This document shows positions 51,478 through 62,590 of a stretch of 64,000 nt of DNA, one piece after another. The DNA lies in the NCBI GenBank assembly GCA_022829145.1, contig CM040763.1, positions 11,455,141 through 11,519,140 on the forward strand, in the 5' to 3' direction. The position numbers and the translations under genes are program-made. The stretch is from Albula goreensis (taxonomy: Eukaryota; Chordata; Actinopteri; Albuliformes; Albulidae). The notes beneath the pieces are model-generated. The model ran no database searches. It was given only the letters and a program-made list of their open reading frames with translations, and was not told the DNA's origin. Within the stretch, counting starts at the first letter, position 1; each line of letters starts with the position of its first letter.

Positions 51478-53348
51478 GCATTTAATTTACTTGCTTTTTA
51501 GTATACTTACCATTGGCAAAATGGAATAAAAATCATACATCTGTACATCAGTGAATCTGGCAAACACTTTTGACCACATGGGAATGTAGAGCATCCATTT
51601 TATCCCTTACACAATAACCATCTCTTGCTTGGGTTTTGTAACTGTAGGCCTTGGTGGAACCATTTTCTCTGGGTTAAACACATTATGTGAGGAAGTAAAA
51701 CACTTGTGCTATTGTTATGGAAGTTGCCTGGCTTTAACTACCATTGATGCGGAGGTGATTTTGTGCAGCACATAGGCAGCTGTGAACTGAAGTCTCTCTG
51801 GCTGCAGTGCTGATGTCACTCTACTCTCAGACGAGAAGGCAGCATTCGGCTTCAGAAAGTGTTTGTGTGGGGGGTGAATGGGGGGGGGTGAGGTGAGGTG
51901 GGGTGGGGTGGTTGGTGTACAATCCCAGGGGGACTAGAGGCTAAAATGATTCTACGGACATTGGCTGTTTTTCTCTCTCCGTCTCACTCTGAGGAGGACT
52001 TCCAAGTGTAATCAACGTTTTTTGTGGAGTCTGTGTTTCAGCAGCAACGCAGCATATAGAATGTCTCTGAGACCACACATTCATTCTGTTTGGCCTGACA
52101 TTACAAAAAAACCTGAATGTCTTATTGATAATGCTATTGCAATTACTATTATTTCTGTTGTTGTTATTACACATCTGAAGATATTAATCAAAGGTCTCTT
52201 TTTCAACAGCTATTTTCCCTGTTTTCTTTGTCACTGGATTTGGAAGGGTCTGCCACAGCCCATCACATCAACATTTTCAGTATATTCAAGACAAAATAAA
52301 GAACCACTTTTGGTCCTGAGAATGGCATAGTAATTACATAAATATAAAAAAAGAAAAACACTAACAGAAAAAACTGACAATTACAACAGATTGACCAACA
52401 TACTACCAATCTAGATATCTGGCTAGCACCAAGATAGGTAAAGGACCAATCATCTGACTGTCAGGATGTATAAATATGTTGGCAGCTGCCTGGGTATTTT
52501 CGTACTTATTTGGGAGAAAATGTATAAGTTTGATAGCTTGTTAACCAGCTAACTAAACAAAAAGGTGAATGCCTAGCTAGCTGCAGGTGTCAGATAGCTA
52601 TCAGTAGCTTGTTAACTAGTACAAGTTAGTTTAATGCCTGAGTGAACAATAATAATAATTATTGTAAAAAACAAGCATTTACCAACTAAAAGGCTCTCTT
52701 TTAATTCTTTATTCTTTATGTAGTAACCATTGTTATTTGCCATGACAACAAGCTTTCAGTTGCTCATCAGTTGGCTGTCAGAGGCCTGTTATCTCAAAAT
52801 AAGGTACTGTTTAGAAATACAGTAAATTTTCCCGTATATGCTTATTAGCTTTGAAGAAATGTGGCTGGTACCGAGGAAGAGAATCAACACTAAACCTTAA
52901 CCCAATTATAACATTCTGTAGGTTAAGCCTAACCAGGAAGAACACCAGGAAAAGGAACAGAGGAGCACAATGCTCAATCACCAAATCTGTGTCACTTATT
53001 GACAGGACTAATCATTAAAGAAAGGTGGGCAACATAACGATCTTCGTGCAGTAAGTGGGCTAGAGCTGACTGACTGAGGCATCTGAGTAACTTAGTTTAG
53101 GAATGCAGTAGATACTGGGAGAGTGGCCAGGCCCGTCACTAGCTAAAACCTGGATAATTACCTCCCTCAGGTATAAATACACAAACATCCTCAGTTCCCT
53201 CTCCAGCAGGGGAATTTCTGCCAGAGAGAGCAGAAGGCAATCATTTAGGAAGCAACACAGTGAGGGGTGGCAGACAACCTGAGAGGCAGGTGCTACTGCC
53301 AAAGTTTGGCTTGCTTTCACTCAAGCTTCCTAGAATTGTATATATACA
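51478..53348. other. Non-coding spacer
   Basis: G-rich tract at 51868-51911 (GGGGGGG then GTGAG and GGGGT units). Around 52430-52650 many TAGCTAGC and GCTAGCT-like words recur without a clear period. No gene recognised. Confidence 0.5.
51868..51911 (+). repeat. G-rich (GGGGT)n tract
   Basis: Runs of four to nine G separated by T, TGA or TGAAT give G-quadruplex potential on the + strand. Confidence 0.8.
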
Positions 53349-53355
53349 GTGTGTG

Positions 53356-53427
<72 letters not shown>
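53349..53427. repeat. (TG)n microsatellite
   Basis: About 39 TG units with a single GC interruption near 53361. Confidence 0.95.
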
Positions 53428-53429
<2 letters not shown>

Positions 53430-53736
53430 CTGACATGTATTGGAATCGTAACAAAACTAAAAACAAGAAAACCTACAGACTGATTATTTTAATTATGCAG
53501 AAAACTGGATGGCAGATAAGGGCACACATGACATTAATATTCAAGCTTATTATAAAGTCAGGTTAAATAAAGGTCAAATACCATGGTGGCCCATTTCTGT
53601 TTTCACAAAACCAGCTAATGTGTCCTCCTTTTGCTCTCAGCGATACTTGCACCTCATGCGCCATTGACATTTCAGTCGTGTTTTTTTCTCACTGCTAAAT
53701 CATGCTCCACTTACCAAGAACTGCTCTATGCAGCTC

Positions 53737-54335
53737 AGAAACTGCACAGGGCCACACCCTGCATCCTGATCATGCACAGGGCCACACCCTGATCATGCAC
53801 AGTGCCTCAACCTGATCATGCACAGTGCCACATCCTGCATCCTGATCATGCTCAATGCCACATTCTGCATCCTGATCATGCACAGTGCCACAACCTGATC
53901 ATGCACAGTGCCACATTCTGCATCCTGATCATGCACAGTGCCTCAACCTGATCATGCTCAATGCCACATTCTGCATCCTGATCATGCACAGTGCCTCAAC
54001 CTGATCATGCACAGTGCCACATTCTGCATCCTGATCATGCACAGTGCCTCAACCTGATCATGCACAGTGCCACATTCTGCATCCTGATCATGCACAGTGC
54101 CTCAACCTGATCATGCACAGTGCCACATCCTGCATCCTGATCATGCACAGTGCCTCAACCTGATCATGCACAGTGCCACATTCTGCATCCTGATCATGCA
54201 CAGTGCCTCAACCTGATCATGCACAGTGCCACATTCTGCATCCTGATCATGCACAGAGCCACATCCTGCATCCTGATCATGCACAGTGCCACATCCTGCA
54301 TCCTGGTTATGCACAGTGCCTTACCCTGGATCCCA
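53737..54335. repeat. Minisatellite with 53-bp higher-order unit
   Basis: The unit joins a 23-bp part CCTGATCATGCACAGTGCC plus TCAA and a 30-bp part CCTGATCATGCACAGTGCCA plus CATTCTGCAT. Copies of CCTCAACCTGATCATG start at 53941, 53994, 54047 and 54100, exactly 53 bp apart. The array edges are irregular and richer in the 30-bp type. Each part holds the palindrome TGATCA. Open frames across it are repeats of PDHAQCHIL-like text and are not genes. Confidence 0.95.
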
Positions 54336-55071
54336 GTGATGCAGATATTAGAAACAAGTATCGCAATAGTTCAGAATGGATGTGACTTGGACATACACTG
54401 TTCTGCATAGCGGTGGGGTAATTTTTCCGTATGATGTACAATATGTTCAAAATCCATTACACTGATATTGTAAGCAATGTTCCTATTGCTTAGAGTCCTG
54501 GTTATCACATGATGTGTTTATTTACACACATTTGGTTTGCATACGTGCATTTGTGCACAGCAGCTTAAGTCTATACTGCTGTCTGTACAATTCTCACTAA
54601 TTTTTAAAAATGGTAGAATTTTTAATTCTCAGACTAATCATTTAACAATAAATGTGTGGACTAGTGCTCTTCATTCTGGGATGGAGCTTTGTATGTGCTG
54701 GCCATCAAGAAATATATTTTGTCACTGTTGATGTTTTCATGACACAGTCCTTGCAACACTTTACAATTAAGACTGTAGTGTCCTGATAATATGATTGCTC
54801 CTGAGCACAGTAAAGGGAAAAGGCAACTAGAACACAGAAGTAAGTAGGGGGCAATAATTGAAGAAGAGTAATATGTGTGAAGGCAACCTTAGAGAATCTG
54901 GCACCGACAAGGGGAGGCATTAAGTGGGTTCATCTGTAAATAATCCTCTTCCCTTAGGAAAGGCAATCACAACACTAGTAAGCGTATCCTCTTTCCAAAA
55001 TGACAAGAGGTAGCAATTTTGAGGGGGAAAAGTAGGAAAGACACAAATACCGTAAATAGAATAGCATTTAC
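54336..55071. other. Non-coding spacer
   Basis: AT-rich. TAAGTAGGGGGCA at 54841-54853 is two mismatches from the CTCF core. Nothing else recognised. Confidence 0.5.
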
Positions 55072-55074
55072 CTC

Positions 55075-55114
<40 letters not shown>

Positions 55115-55145
55115 TCACCCCCCTCACCCCCCTCACCACCCCCAT
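55072..55145. repeat. (TC)n microsatellite followed by C-rich repeat
   Basis: About 20 TC units with one G, running into CACCCCC and CTCACCCC units up to 55145. Confidence 0.93.
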
Positions 55146-56902
55146 CTCAGTTTCAGACGCTGCGCGACACCCTGCTGCGAGCCAGCCGCTGTGTGGCTGG
55201 GAGGTTCCTGCATCGACAGGCTGTGGCTCAGAGAGGGCTTGCTGCATTGTGTTAGCGTCAGGGGTGCTGCTGCTGCAGATGCACTGTTCAGGACCTGGCG
55301 ACCGTCCAGCCTGGCGCCGAGGGAATTTGGTTATGCACCTACAGCACTGTACATCTGCACTGCTGCACCTGTTCTGAACAGCTGCACCATGCTACACGTG
55401 CTACGTATGATAATATGATAACGGTAGCAGAGAGAGGGAGAGAGGGAGAAAGAGAAAGAGTCTGTCTGGGTTCCTTTCTAACATGGTAAAGGTAAAAAGC
55501 TATCACATCCCATAGTGTTACATTCAGGTTCAGCACACTGGGTGTTGAAAGAGCTTCCCCCATCTCCTTCTCTGTGATCATTTGAATATCGTTGCTGTCT
55601 GTTAAACTGAACCGCTGGCGGGCCCCAGATGCATGCACGCTGTTTCCTCACCTTGGAGACCCGTGGCGAGTGTGTGTGTGTCTTAATTATCCAGGTGGAA
55701 GCACACAGTCAGGCTGAAAACCCTGCAGAAAGCATGCTGGGGTTTGTAGTGATGTAAGGGAGGCTTCACCATGTGAGGCCTTATCTCTAACCATTGAGGT
55801 CTTATTCATGAGTACTCACATTGGAACAGGCATAAATCAATCAAAACATTATCCCAGATTAGCCGCCTGAGAATACAAGGTGGAATCCCTCATACTGTTT
55901 TGCCCCAACCACGGGCTGGTCTTTCAAGAGTCCAGATATGAATACACACCAAATTATCAAAGAACATATTATAGTATCTATAAAGAATAGGTGATAAATT
56001 AAGGAAAGGGCCCAGGTAAAAGCAAAATGAAAGGCATGGCCTGAAGTGCACTCAGGTCTTATGGACAGGAGCATTGTCCACAAAAAAACAAAAGCTCACC
56101 TGTGCTGCCTGTCATTCATACTTAACCTCCAATGCTGCAGCCAAGGAAGGTCAGGACCATGGGACAGCCATTATGTTATTTGTTTCACTCCTGTGTTGGC
56201 AAGGCAAGGGTTACATGACCCTCATTTATTGGTCTTGTTTCCAACTCCATTCCTTCCTTCTACAAATCTCTTGTTTTTCACGTGAAGAAAGATATTGGAG
56301 AATGATTCTGAGAACATGCAGACAATCCACCACCAATTCCTTCGAAAATGACTGAAGTGTTTTTTTTTTAAATAATAAAAATGTAATTTCAGTCACATGG
56401 GGCTTAAGGTTTTGGGTGTAATCCTGCAACCATGTCCAATTGTTATGCTTCTCAAAATCTAGCTGGTTTGCTATACTGTCAGCAGAGAGTCATAACTACT
56501 TTGCATCAAACCTTGTCAAAATTCTGTGTCAAAATTTCGTCGCAGTTGTTCAGTCCTCCTTGTAAGAACAGTTGCATACTTATAAACTAACGATTAAGAG
56601 ACTCAAAATTACTATTGATGGAACATCCATGCCAAAACAAAGCTAGCAGCTTATGTAGCTATAGTCAGCAACTAGGTTACCATGAATTGCGATAATCACT
56701 AGCAGCTTGACAACTTGTGCAGCAGGGCAGTAACTGATGGGATAAGCACAACTGTCACGACACACCTCTCTTTTGTGACAAACTTCTCTTTTATAATTTC
56801 TTATTTGCCCAATAACCTCTTAGATGCCATAACGCACAGTTAATCCATATTAAGCCTTTTTTCTGAGAACTGTCTCACTGTCTCTACCAGCAGCTGTGTT
56901 TA
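55146..56902. other. Non-coding spacer
   Basis: GC-richer with CpGs at about 55150-55330, then AT-rich. No protein family recognised. Confidence 0.5.
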
Positions 56903-57028
56903 AAGTTAATCACATGTATCCCTATCTATCATCACACTCTCTCCAATCGGCTTGTGTTTCAATGTTTCCAAACAAAATGTAATAGTTGAGGTTGTGACAT
57001 GTGAAACTGGGATACATGTGATTAACTT
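56903..57028. mobile_element. Small element with perfect 20-bp inverted repeats
   Basis: AAGTTAATCACATGTATCCC at 56903-56922 is the exact reverse complement of 57009-57028. The 86-bp interior has no open frame. Both arms carry TTAA near their outer edge, leaving a 112-bp body between the two TTAA sites, which fits a tiny TTAA-inserting MITE. A simple foldback sequence is the alternative. Confidence 0.65.
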
Positions 57029-58920
57029 CTCATGAAATGTGCTATATGCCAACATGAAAAATGCAAAGGCCTGTCATTCTGTAGAGTCTTCTTTTAGCTC
57101 AAAATGAAAAGTTCTCCCGTCCTGAGTATGGATACTATTATATTGATGTGTTCTGTATCCCAAAATGCAGTGGATATCCAGGAGTTTCTGTTGTCGAGGC
57201 TTTTCATTTGGATGCGCTTGAAGCAGTGCAGAAATACTGCTTGATAAGCATTTTGTTTAGACAGATTCTGATCAAAGGACCTTATTACTGATTTTGAAAG
57301 TGAGATAGGAGTTGAGCAGCATGACTAGACAGCAGAACTGGATCTGTGTTTATGCCCTGAGACACTGGAAACTTGAAAAAGAAACAGGGAACTGATGGGA
57401 AGCACAGAATCTAGAAACTAACAGCACTGAGGTGTTGCTTGTTGCTTTATTGAATGGATATGTAGTTATGCATTTTGAAATAAGCTTCAACATGTTACAT
57501 TTAAATAAAAAATGTGGTCACACTGAACTGGCCAACCATGGAAAAGCACTGTTCTGTATGAAAAGTAAAGACACGGACAAATGTCAACATCAAACAATAT
57601 ATGAACAGTTATTCACAAATAAATATTAGTTAATAAATATTCAAACATCCGACTAGAAACAGCTCAAATCATGTATAACAACATTCTCAGAAAGGACTAC
57701 AGAAGTAGGCCCAAATCTTTATTTATTAATATGCATACAGCTTCTGGTTTTCCCTGCTTATAGATTTTTTTGAATATATTAATAGAATTTATGATTATTT
57801 TTGGGTTGGATTATATAAGACTGAATAGGAAGCCAATGCACATTCTGACCTAAAAACATTTATAAAAGTCATAGATTTGGTTAAAATCTAATCATAGTTT
57901 ACTCATTTATTTAGATTCTGAAACTTAAGCAAAGAAAATATCAATACTTAAATGCAGTCATCCATGAACAGTTAATCACCTTATTCAATAAATGACCCAT
58001 TTATTTTAGAATGAATCTTATAACTCACTCACATTTTGGAAATTATGCTTCAGACTTTTTGTTTTTTGCACAGATCGGAAGTTTTCCTGCTCCCATGTCA
58101 TCTAAATTCATCCCGCCAGCAGGATATGAGGTTTTACCTGACAAAATAGCACAGTATGGTACATTTCCTGTGGCTAGGCCCTGGCTGGCTGCGAGGAGTG
58201 ACTGGGCATATCAATGGAGCATCCAGCGTGCAGCACATGACAACGCTGGGGGAGGCCAGTCAGGACGACCGTTTGGGCGCCTGCACCAGTAAATGACATC
58301 GTGACATTGAATGTTAAGTGACTCTGAACCCACCTCTTGCTTCAGTTTAATTCGCGAGGGTTGTGATGGAGCTGAAAAATTCCTGGAAGATGATACAGCT
58401 GTCAGTTGCACGTAGGGTAGGATTTATGCCATTTAACTGCTAATTATGTTGCCAGCAAGAAAGAAATAAAACATTTGAACTCCTGTGAAGTACAGTGTTT
58501 ATATGGCAGTGTGGCTGGGGTCAGTGTTCTGCTCACACCCTGAGCAGAATCCTATCAGCGCCAGCTCTCCCCTTCTTATTGCTGTTGTGACAAACAGATT
58601 TATTGGCTACGTCATATGTCTTCTCTCTTTTAATCAAATGGTGGGCTGGTGGGACTGACTTTTGCTTAGATTAATATTGCAATTGATGAAATTGGATGGA
58701 GGTCTCCCCTTTGCAGTTTTTCTTTCCAGAAGAAATGAAGATTGTGTTTTTATGGGAGAATTTTGTGTGTTTGGCTGTTTTTAACTGTGTGTGTGTGTGT
58801 GTACATGTGTATAAATACATGTTGAATATTTGTTTTTGTAAGTGTGTAGCTGTGCATTCTGTAAGAGTATGTGTGAGTTTGCATGTGTGCGCATGTGTGT
58901 TTGGCTTTTGTTAGTATGTG
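57029..58920. other. Gene desert, sixth part
   Basis: AT-rich. The segment at about 58075-58300 is more balanced (CATCCCGCCAGCAGGATATG) and may be regulatory; its 93-codon frame has no known family. TG-rich from about 58770. Confidence 0.5.
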
Positions 58921-58974
58921 TATTTGTATGACCGCATTGCTGTGTGTGTATTTGTATGACCGCATTGCTGTGTG
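58921..58974. repeat. 28-bp direct duplication in TG-rich DNA
   Basis: TATTTGTATGACCGCATTGC plus TGTGTG occurs at 58921-58946 and again at 58949-58974 without change, implying a recent duplication. Confidence 0.92.
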
Positions 58975-59097
58975 TGTCTGTATGTGTGCTCTATGCAAGG
59001 TCTGTTCATGAAAGCATGAGCAGGCGGGAGAGCAGGTGCAGCTGAGAGCCTGACAATGCAGCAGGAAGTCGTTTTAACAAATGCACGAGAGCGTCTG

Positions 59098-59300
59098 GGG
59101 TTAGTGGCAGCCTTCAGCGGCGCCCCGGCCCCCGCGCTGCCAATCACGCTGAGCCGCGCCATGCGTCTCCACGCTTCCATCATGCGTGACACGAGGAGGT
59201 CAGTCTCCCCGGCGCTGAGGTGAGAGCGAGGCCCCCGGGGGGTGACGGATGCGGGCCAGGGCGGGCAGGGAGGGAGGAATTACGCCGCATCTTTTGTTAC
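59098..59300 (+). promoter_or_regulatory. Orphan GC/CpG-rich patch
   Basis: Text such as AGCGGCGCCCCGGCCCCCGC and GAGCCGCGCCATGCGTC holds many CpGs, unlike the AT-rich surroundings. GCGCTGAG then GTGAGAGC at 59212-59227 would be a good splice donor, and an open frame MRLHASIMRDTRRSVSPAL precedes it. It could be the promoter and first exon of an unknown transcript, or only a GC-rich conserved element. Confidence 0.3.
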
Positions 59301-59993
59301 TAAGTGCACCGGCGGCTGATGAACAGAAGTGGCCTTAGGCAGGGGCTGACTGCTGAGGCGGTGTGGGAGATCTACAGCCGAGAGAACGGCCCACTGGCGG
59401 CAGGTTGAAACTGCAGCCTGCAGATTGAAGCGAGAGACTGACAGGGAGGGGGGAGGGGCGGGAGGGGTGGGGGGGCAGGAGACGATTTCACAAAGACGCA
59501 GAGCCTCAGCCATCTCACACGGTTAGGGAGGAGAGCAGCAGCGAGGAGATTTCTGCGGCGCTGTGTGATTAAATGCTCCATTGTGTATAGCCTTGCCTCC
59601 TTACGGAAAATAAGCAAAGATTTATTTCAGATGCAAAAAAATGGCATCTGAATGCCATAGGAATTATAGGACTGCTCTATCAGTCCTATAAGATACATAT
59701 GAACACATACAGCAAAACGTACACAAACACATTAATTTCAGGTCCGGCAACTCAAAAGGCATTTATATTATGCTGTGTGCTGTGCACTTTAGTGTAGTGT
59801 TTGACCATAAAAGTACTGAAGTATTTTTGCATTCAGATATATTTTTAAATGTTAAGGACTTCCATCCTTGCAATAAGTAATGATTATTAAATGCTGATAT
59901 ATAATAAAAACACTATCAAAGATATGATTTGACTTGATAAAGTTGGACTCACATATAGTAAGCATTTTAGCCAGAGATAAAGATAGACCCCAA
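59301..59993. other. GC-rich then AT-rich non-coding sequence
   Basis: Continues the GC-rich patch to about 59560, including a strong G-run tract at 59444-59476. No protein family recognised. Confidence 0.45.
59444..59476 (+). repeat. Strong G-quadruplex-type tract
   Basis: Five G-runs of three to seven bases (GGGAGGGGGGAGGGGCGGG and onward) separated by single A, C or T bases. Confidence 0.85.
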
Positions 59994-60032
59994 CACACAC
60001 ACACACAGACACATGCACACACACACACACAC
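59994..60032. repeat. (CA)n microsatellite, interrupted
   Basis: CA runs broken by GAC and TG, ending ACGCGTGCGTGC. Confidence 0.9.
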
Positions 60033-62039
60033 GCGTGCGTGCACCACCACAGCCACCAACACATATAAAAGCATGAGCATCTGTGTCATTGTTATGCCTG
60101 TTGCTTGGTAACGAGAATCTTTGTGGATAGACACTGTTATCTACACAGTGAGTGAAAGCCATGCACTAAAGGGTAAGTACACCAAACATTTACACTAATA
60201 TATTTGCATTCAAAGCAGTATCAACACACATTTTATATTGCAGATATATAAATGTGACTGTGGATTCTGCAGGAGTCTTGATCATTCTCCTTTTTATGTT
60301 GATCTATTTATGATGAATTTTTCACAGTATAAGTCAGAGTTTGGGTCAATATTCCAAAAGAGTCTTGAAGGGTTTGTACCAAAAATTATTTGGAAGTTTA
60401 TCCATGGATGGTTGATCCAAAAATAATGAAAATGATAATAAAAATATTTTGTGTTTCTGAAAAATGGAGAGCATTTCCAAGTTCTGCTGTCTGTTTCATG
60501 CCTGCGGCCAATATTTGGGTTTAGAAATTTAGAAAAAAAAAACGGTTTTCATCTATTATTGTTGGTAACAAAGTTAATCGAGTTTAATATCAAGGAATGA
60601 ATATATGCATGCGTTAAAATGAAATGTATCGTTGGAATTGAAATAAGTGAGTGAAGGAATGCTGATCAGGTATTTGAATATGAATGGCTGTACACTGTTT
60701 ACCCAGGCATGGCTCAGTGTAGGCTGCTGATGGCTGCTCATGCAGTAGAGCTTCTTCAGCGTTAACCACGAGAGGCACAAACTCCCTCAGCCTCCCTAAA
60801 AGTGCACCGTTTTTCCTCAGCTGTAATGATGAAGAAAGGAAAGAGCTGAACGTTTCTCCCTCTGCTTGGCAGACATTGAACACAGCCATGTTTTAACCCT
60901 GTGGGTCGCATTTTCAAGGTTGCATGGTGCCAGCCGTAATTTTATTGCTTTCTTTAAATACTCACATGATGCCACTCAAAACTCGACACTGCAATTTGAA
61001 ATAAAACAGTTGCCTGGATCTATGCTCGGTAACAGAGCTGTGGGATGTCTTTTCTCATTCGCCAATAATGGGGCTGAGTTATACGTGAAGATACATCCAT
61101 GTAACTTTCACATTTCAAATCCCTGAAACAAAGGTTTCCAATGGTATGGAGTGAGTATTTGAAGAAATTGGCAGAACTGCCAATTGGTTTGCACAGCCTC
61201 AAGATAATGGACCTTTGTCTCTTAAATGTGAGGTCAGGCTGCTTTACAGTACACCCTGTGGGGGGTGGGGGCGTGGGGGGGATCTTGATTGTTCTCCTGG
61301 TCCATGGCCATGGCGATTTTCAATTAATTTATCAGTCTACTCCAGAAAAAAAGCACAAACCTCATTTGTGGACACAGAAGATGGAGTGCGCTTTAATAGT
61401 CCCTGTTCTCTCCTCTGGCTGATAATTGAATGAGGTGCACAGAGATATTTAGTGAAAAACATGCAAATTAATTTCGTCTCACGGTAGATCCTGGGTTTGT
61501 CGGGGGTTTCAATTATCGTTTGCCAAGGCATATTCCAGTGGCCAGAGCACAACCAAAAATGCTTGTCTTAAGCACAATTCAGTCATCAAAGAGACTAATG
61601 GATGTATATCCCAAAAGAGCTGTTTTTTAAAGATTAAAATATAGGGTCCATTTGAGCATGGAGTTTAGCACTTACTTTCAGAATTCAGTCATATCCACTG
61701 GTAGGATAACTGAGAGGAGAAAATAATTCTACAGTCTCTTTTAACTTTGCCTGCAATTGCACAAGTTTTTAAGAACCCTTTGCTTGGTGTAACAACAGAC
61801 AGCTAGACTTCTAAAATCACAATGGGAAAACAGACATAGATAGAAACAAGAATTACAAAAAAAGGGGAAGGGATTTTCAAAACAATTTTAGCAGAGGGGT
61901 ATTGAAATTGCACTAATGCAAAATACTCATGATGGTGAGAAAATAATTGTTCACTCGCTGGTCAAAATGGGGCGGCTCTCTATCTAATAAATGATTGTCT
62001 GTTTGTTACGTGAGACCGCATTGTTTTTAATGCCTGTCT
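60033..62039. other. Gene desert, seventh part
   Basis: No protein exon recognised. The blocks at about 60690-60900 and 61020-61530 are single-copy-looking and could be regulatory. A G-rich tract is at 61260. Confidence 0.5.
61260..61281 (+). repeat. G-rich tract
   Basis: Runs of G6, G5 and G7 separated by T or CGT. G-quadruplex potential. Confidence 0.8.
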
Positions 62040-62590
62040 CAGTTCAGAGGGCAGCTACGGATTCACAGCTCACTGGAGAGATGTGTCTGTGGCCGAGAAA
62101 TTGATTTTAAATGCTTTCTGCAAAAATGCTGTTTACTTCCATCCCTGGTTGGTCTCTGACAGCATCAACATCAAAACAAAATTTGTTTTTCCTTTAGAGA
62201 GAAATCCCTTTTGCGGCTGGTAAAGGCGAAAAAAAAATCCCCCTCTGCTTTTCATCTGGTGACTTCACAGTGTGATCCTGCTGTTGACCTCATGATAAAA
62301 TACACAGAATATTTGACAGCATTAGACCAGTGTCAGTCATTCAGTCTCTCATTCATATTCCCAACTACAAAACCTGCAATGGCCTCACATGCTCCCAGCC
62401 ACCCGTTTAAAACTTTCTCTTTCATTATTAAATGTTTGCCATGATGAGAATGGAGTAAGTCTTTTCTCCAAACCTGACCCTGTCCTCTATGAGATTTTGG
62501 CCTTGACATGAGGCACGCATCCACCTGTTTGCCAATTGAATATAATATGAACAAATAGGATGAGGTCAATATTTATGACCCGTTTTATGT
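62040..62590. promoter_or_regulatory. Candidate conserved non-coding block
   Basis: Long single-copy-looking stretch without repeats, including TTAAATGCTTTCTGCAAAAA and, at 62563-62580, AGGTCA with an inverted TGACC seven bases on (nuclear-receptor half-site pair). Called on appearance; conservation untested. Confidence 0.22.

Noticed and set aside
53737-54410. Possible CRISPR-like array or repeat protein
   Set aside because: There are no unique spacers; the repeats are directly tandem in eukaryotic DNA and the open frames merely translate the minisatellite.
57638-57720. Second Tc1-like tail (CCGACTAGAAACAGCTCAAA)
   Set aside because: Similarity is limited to about 25 bases and neighbouring transposase text is absent.
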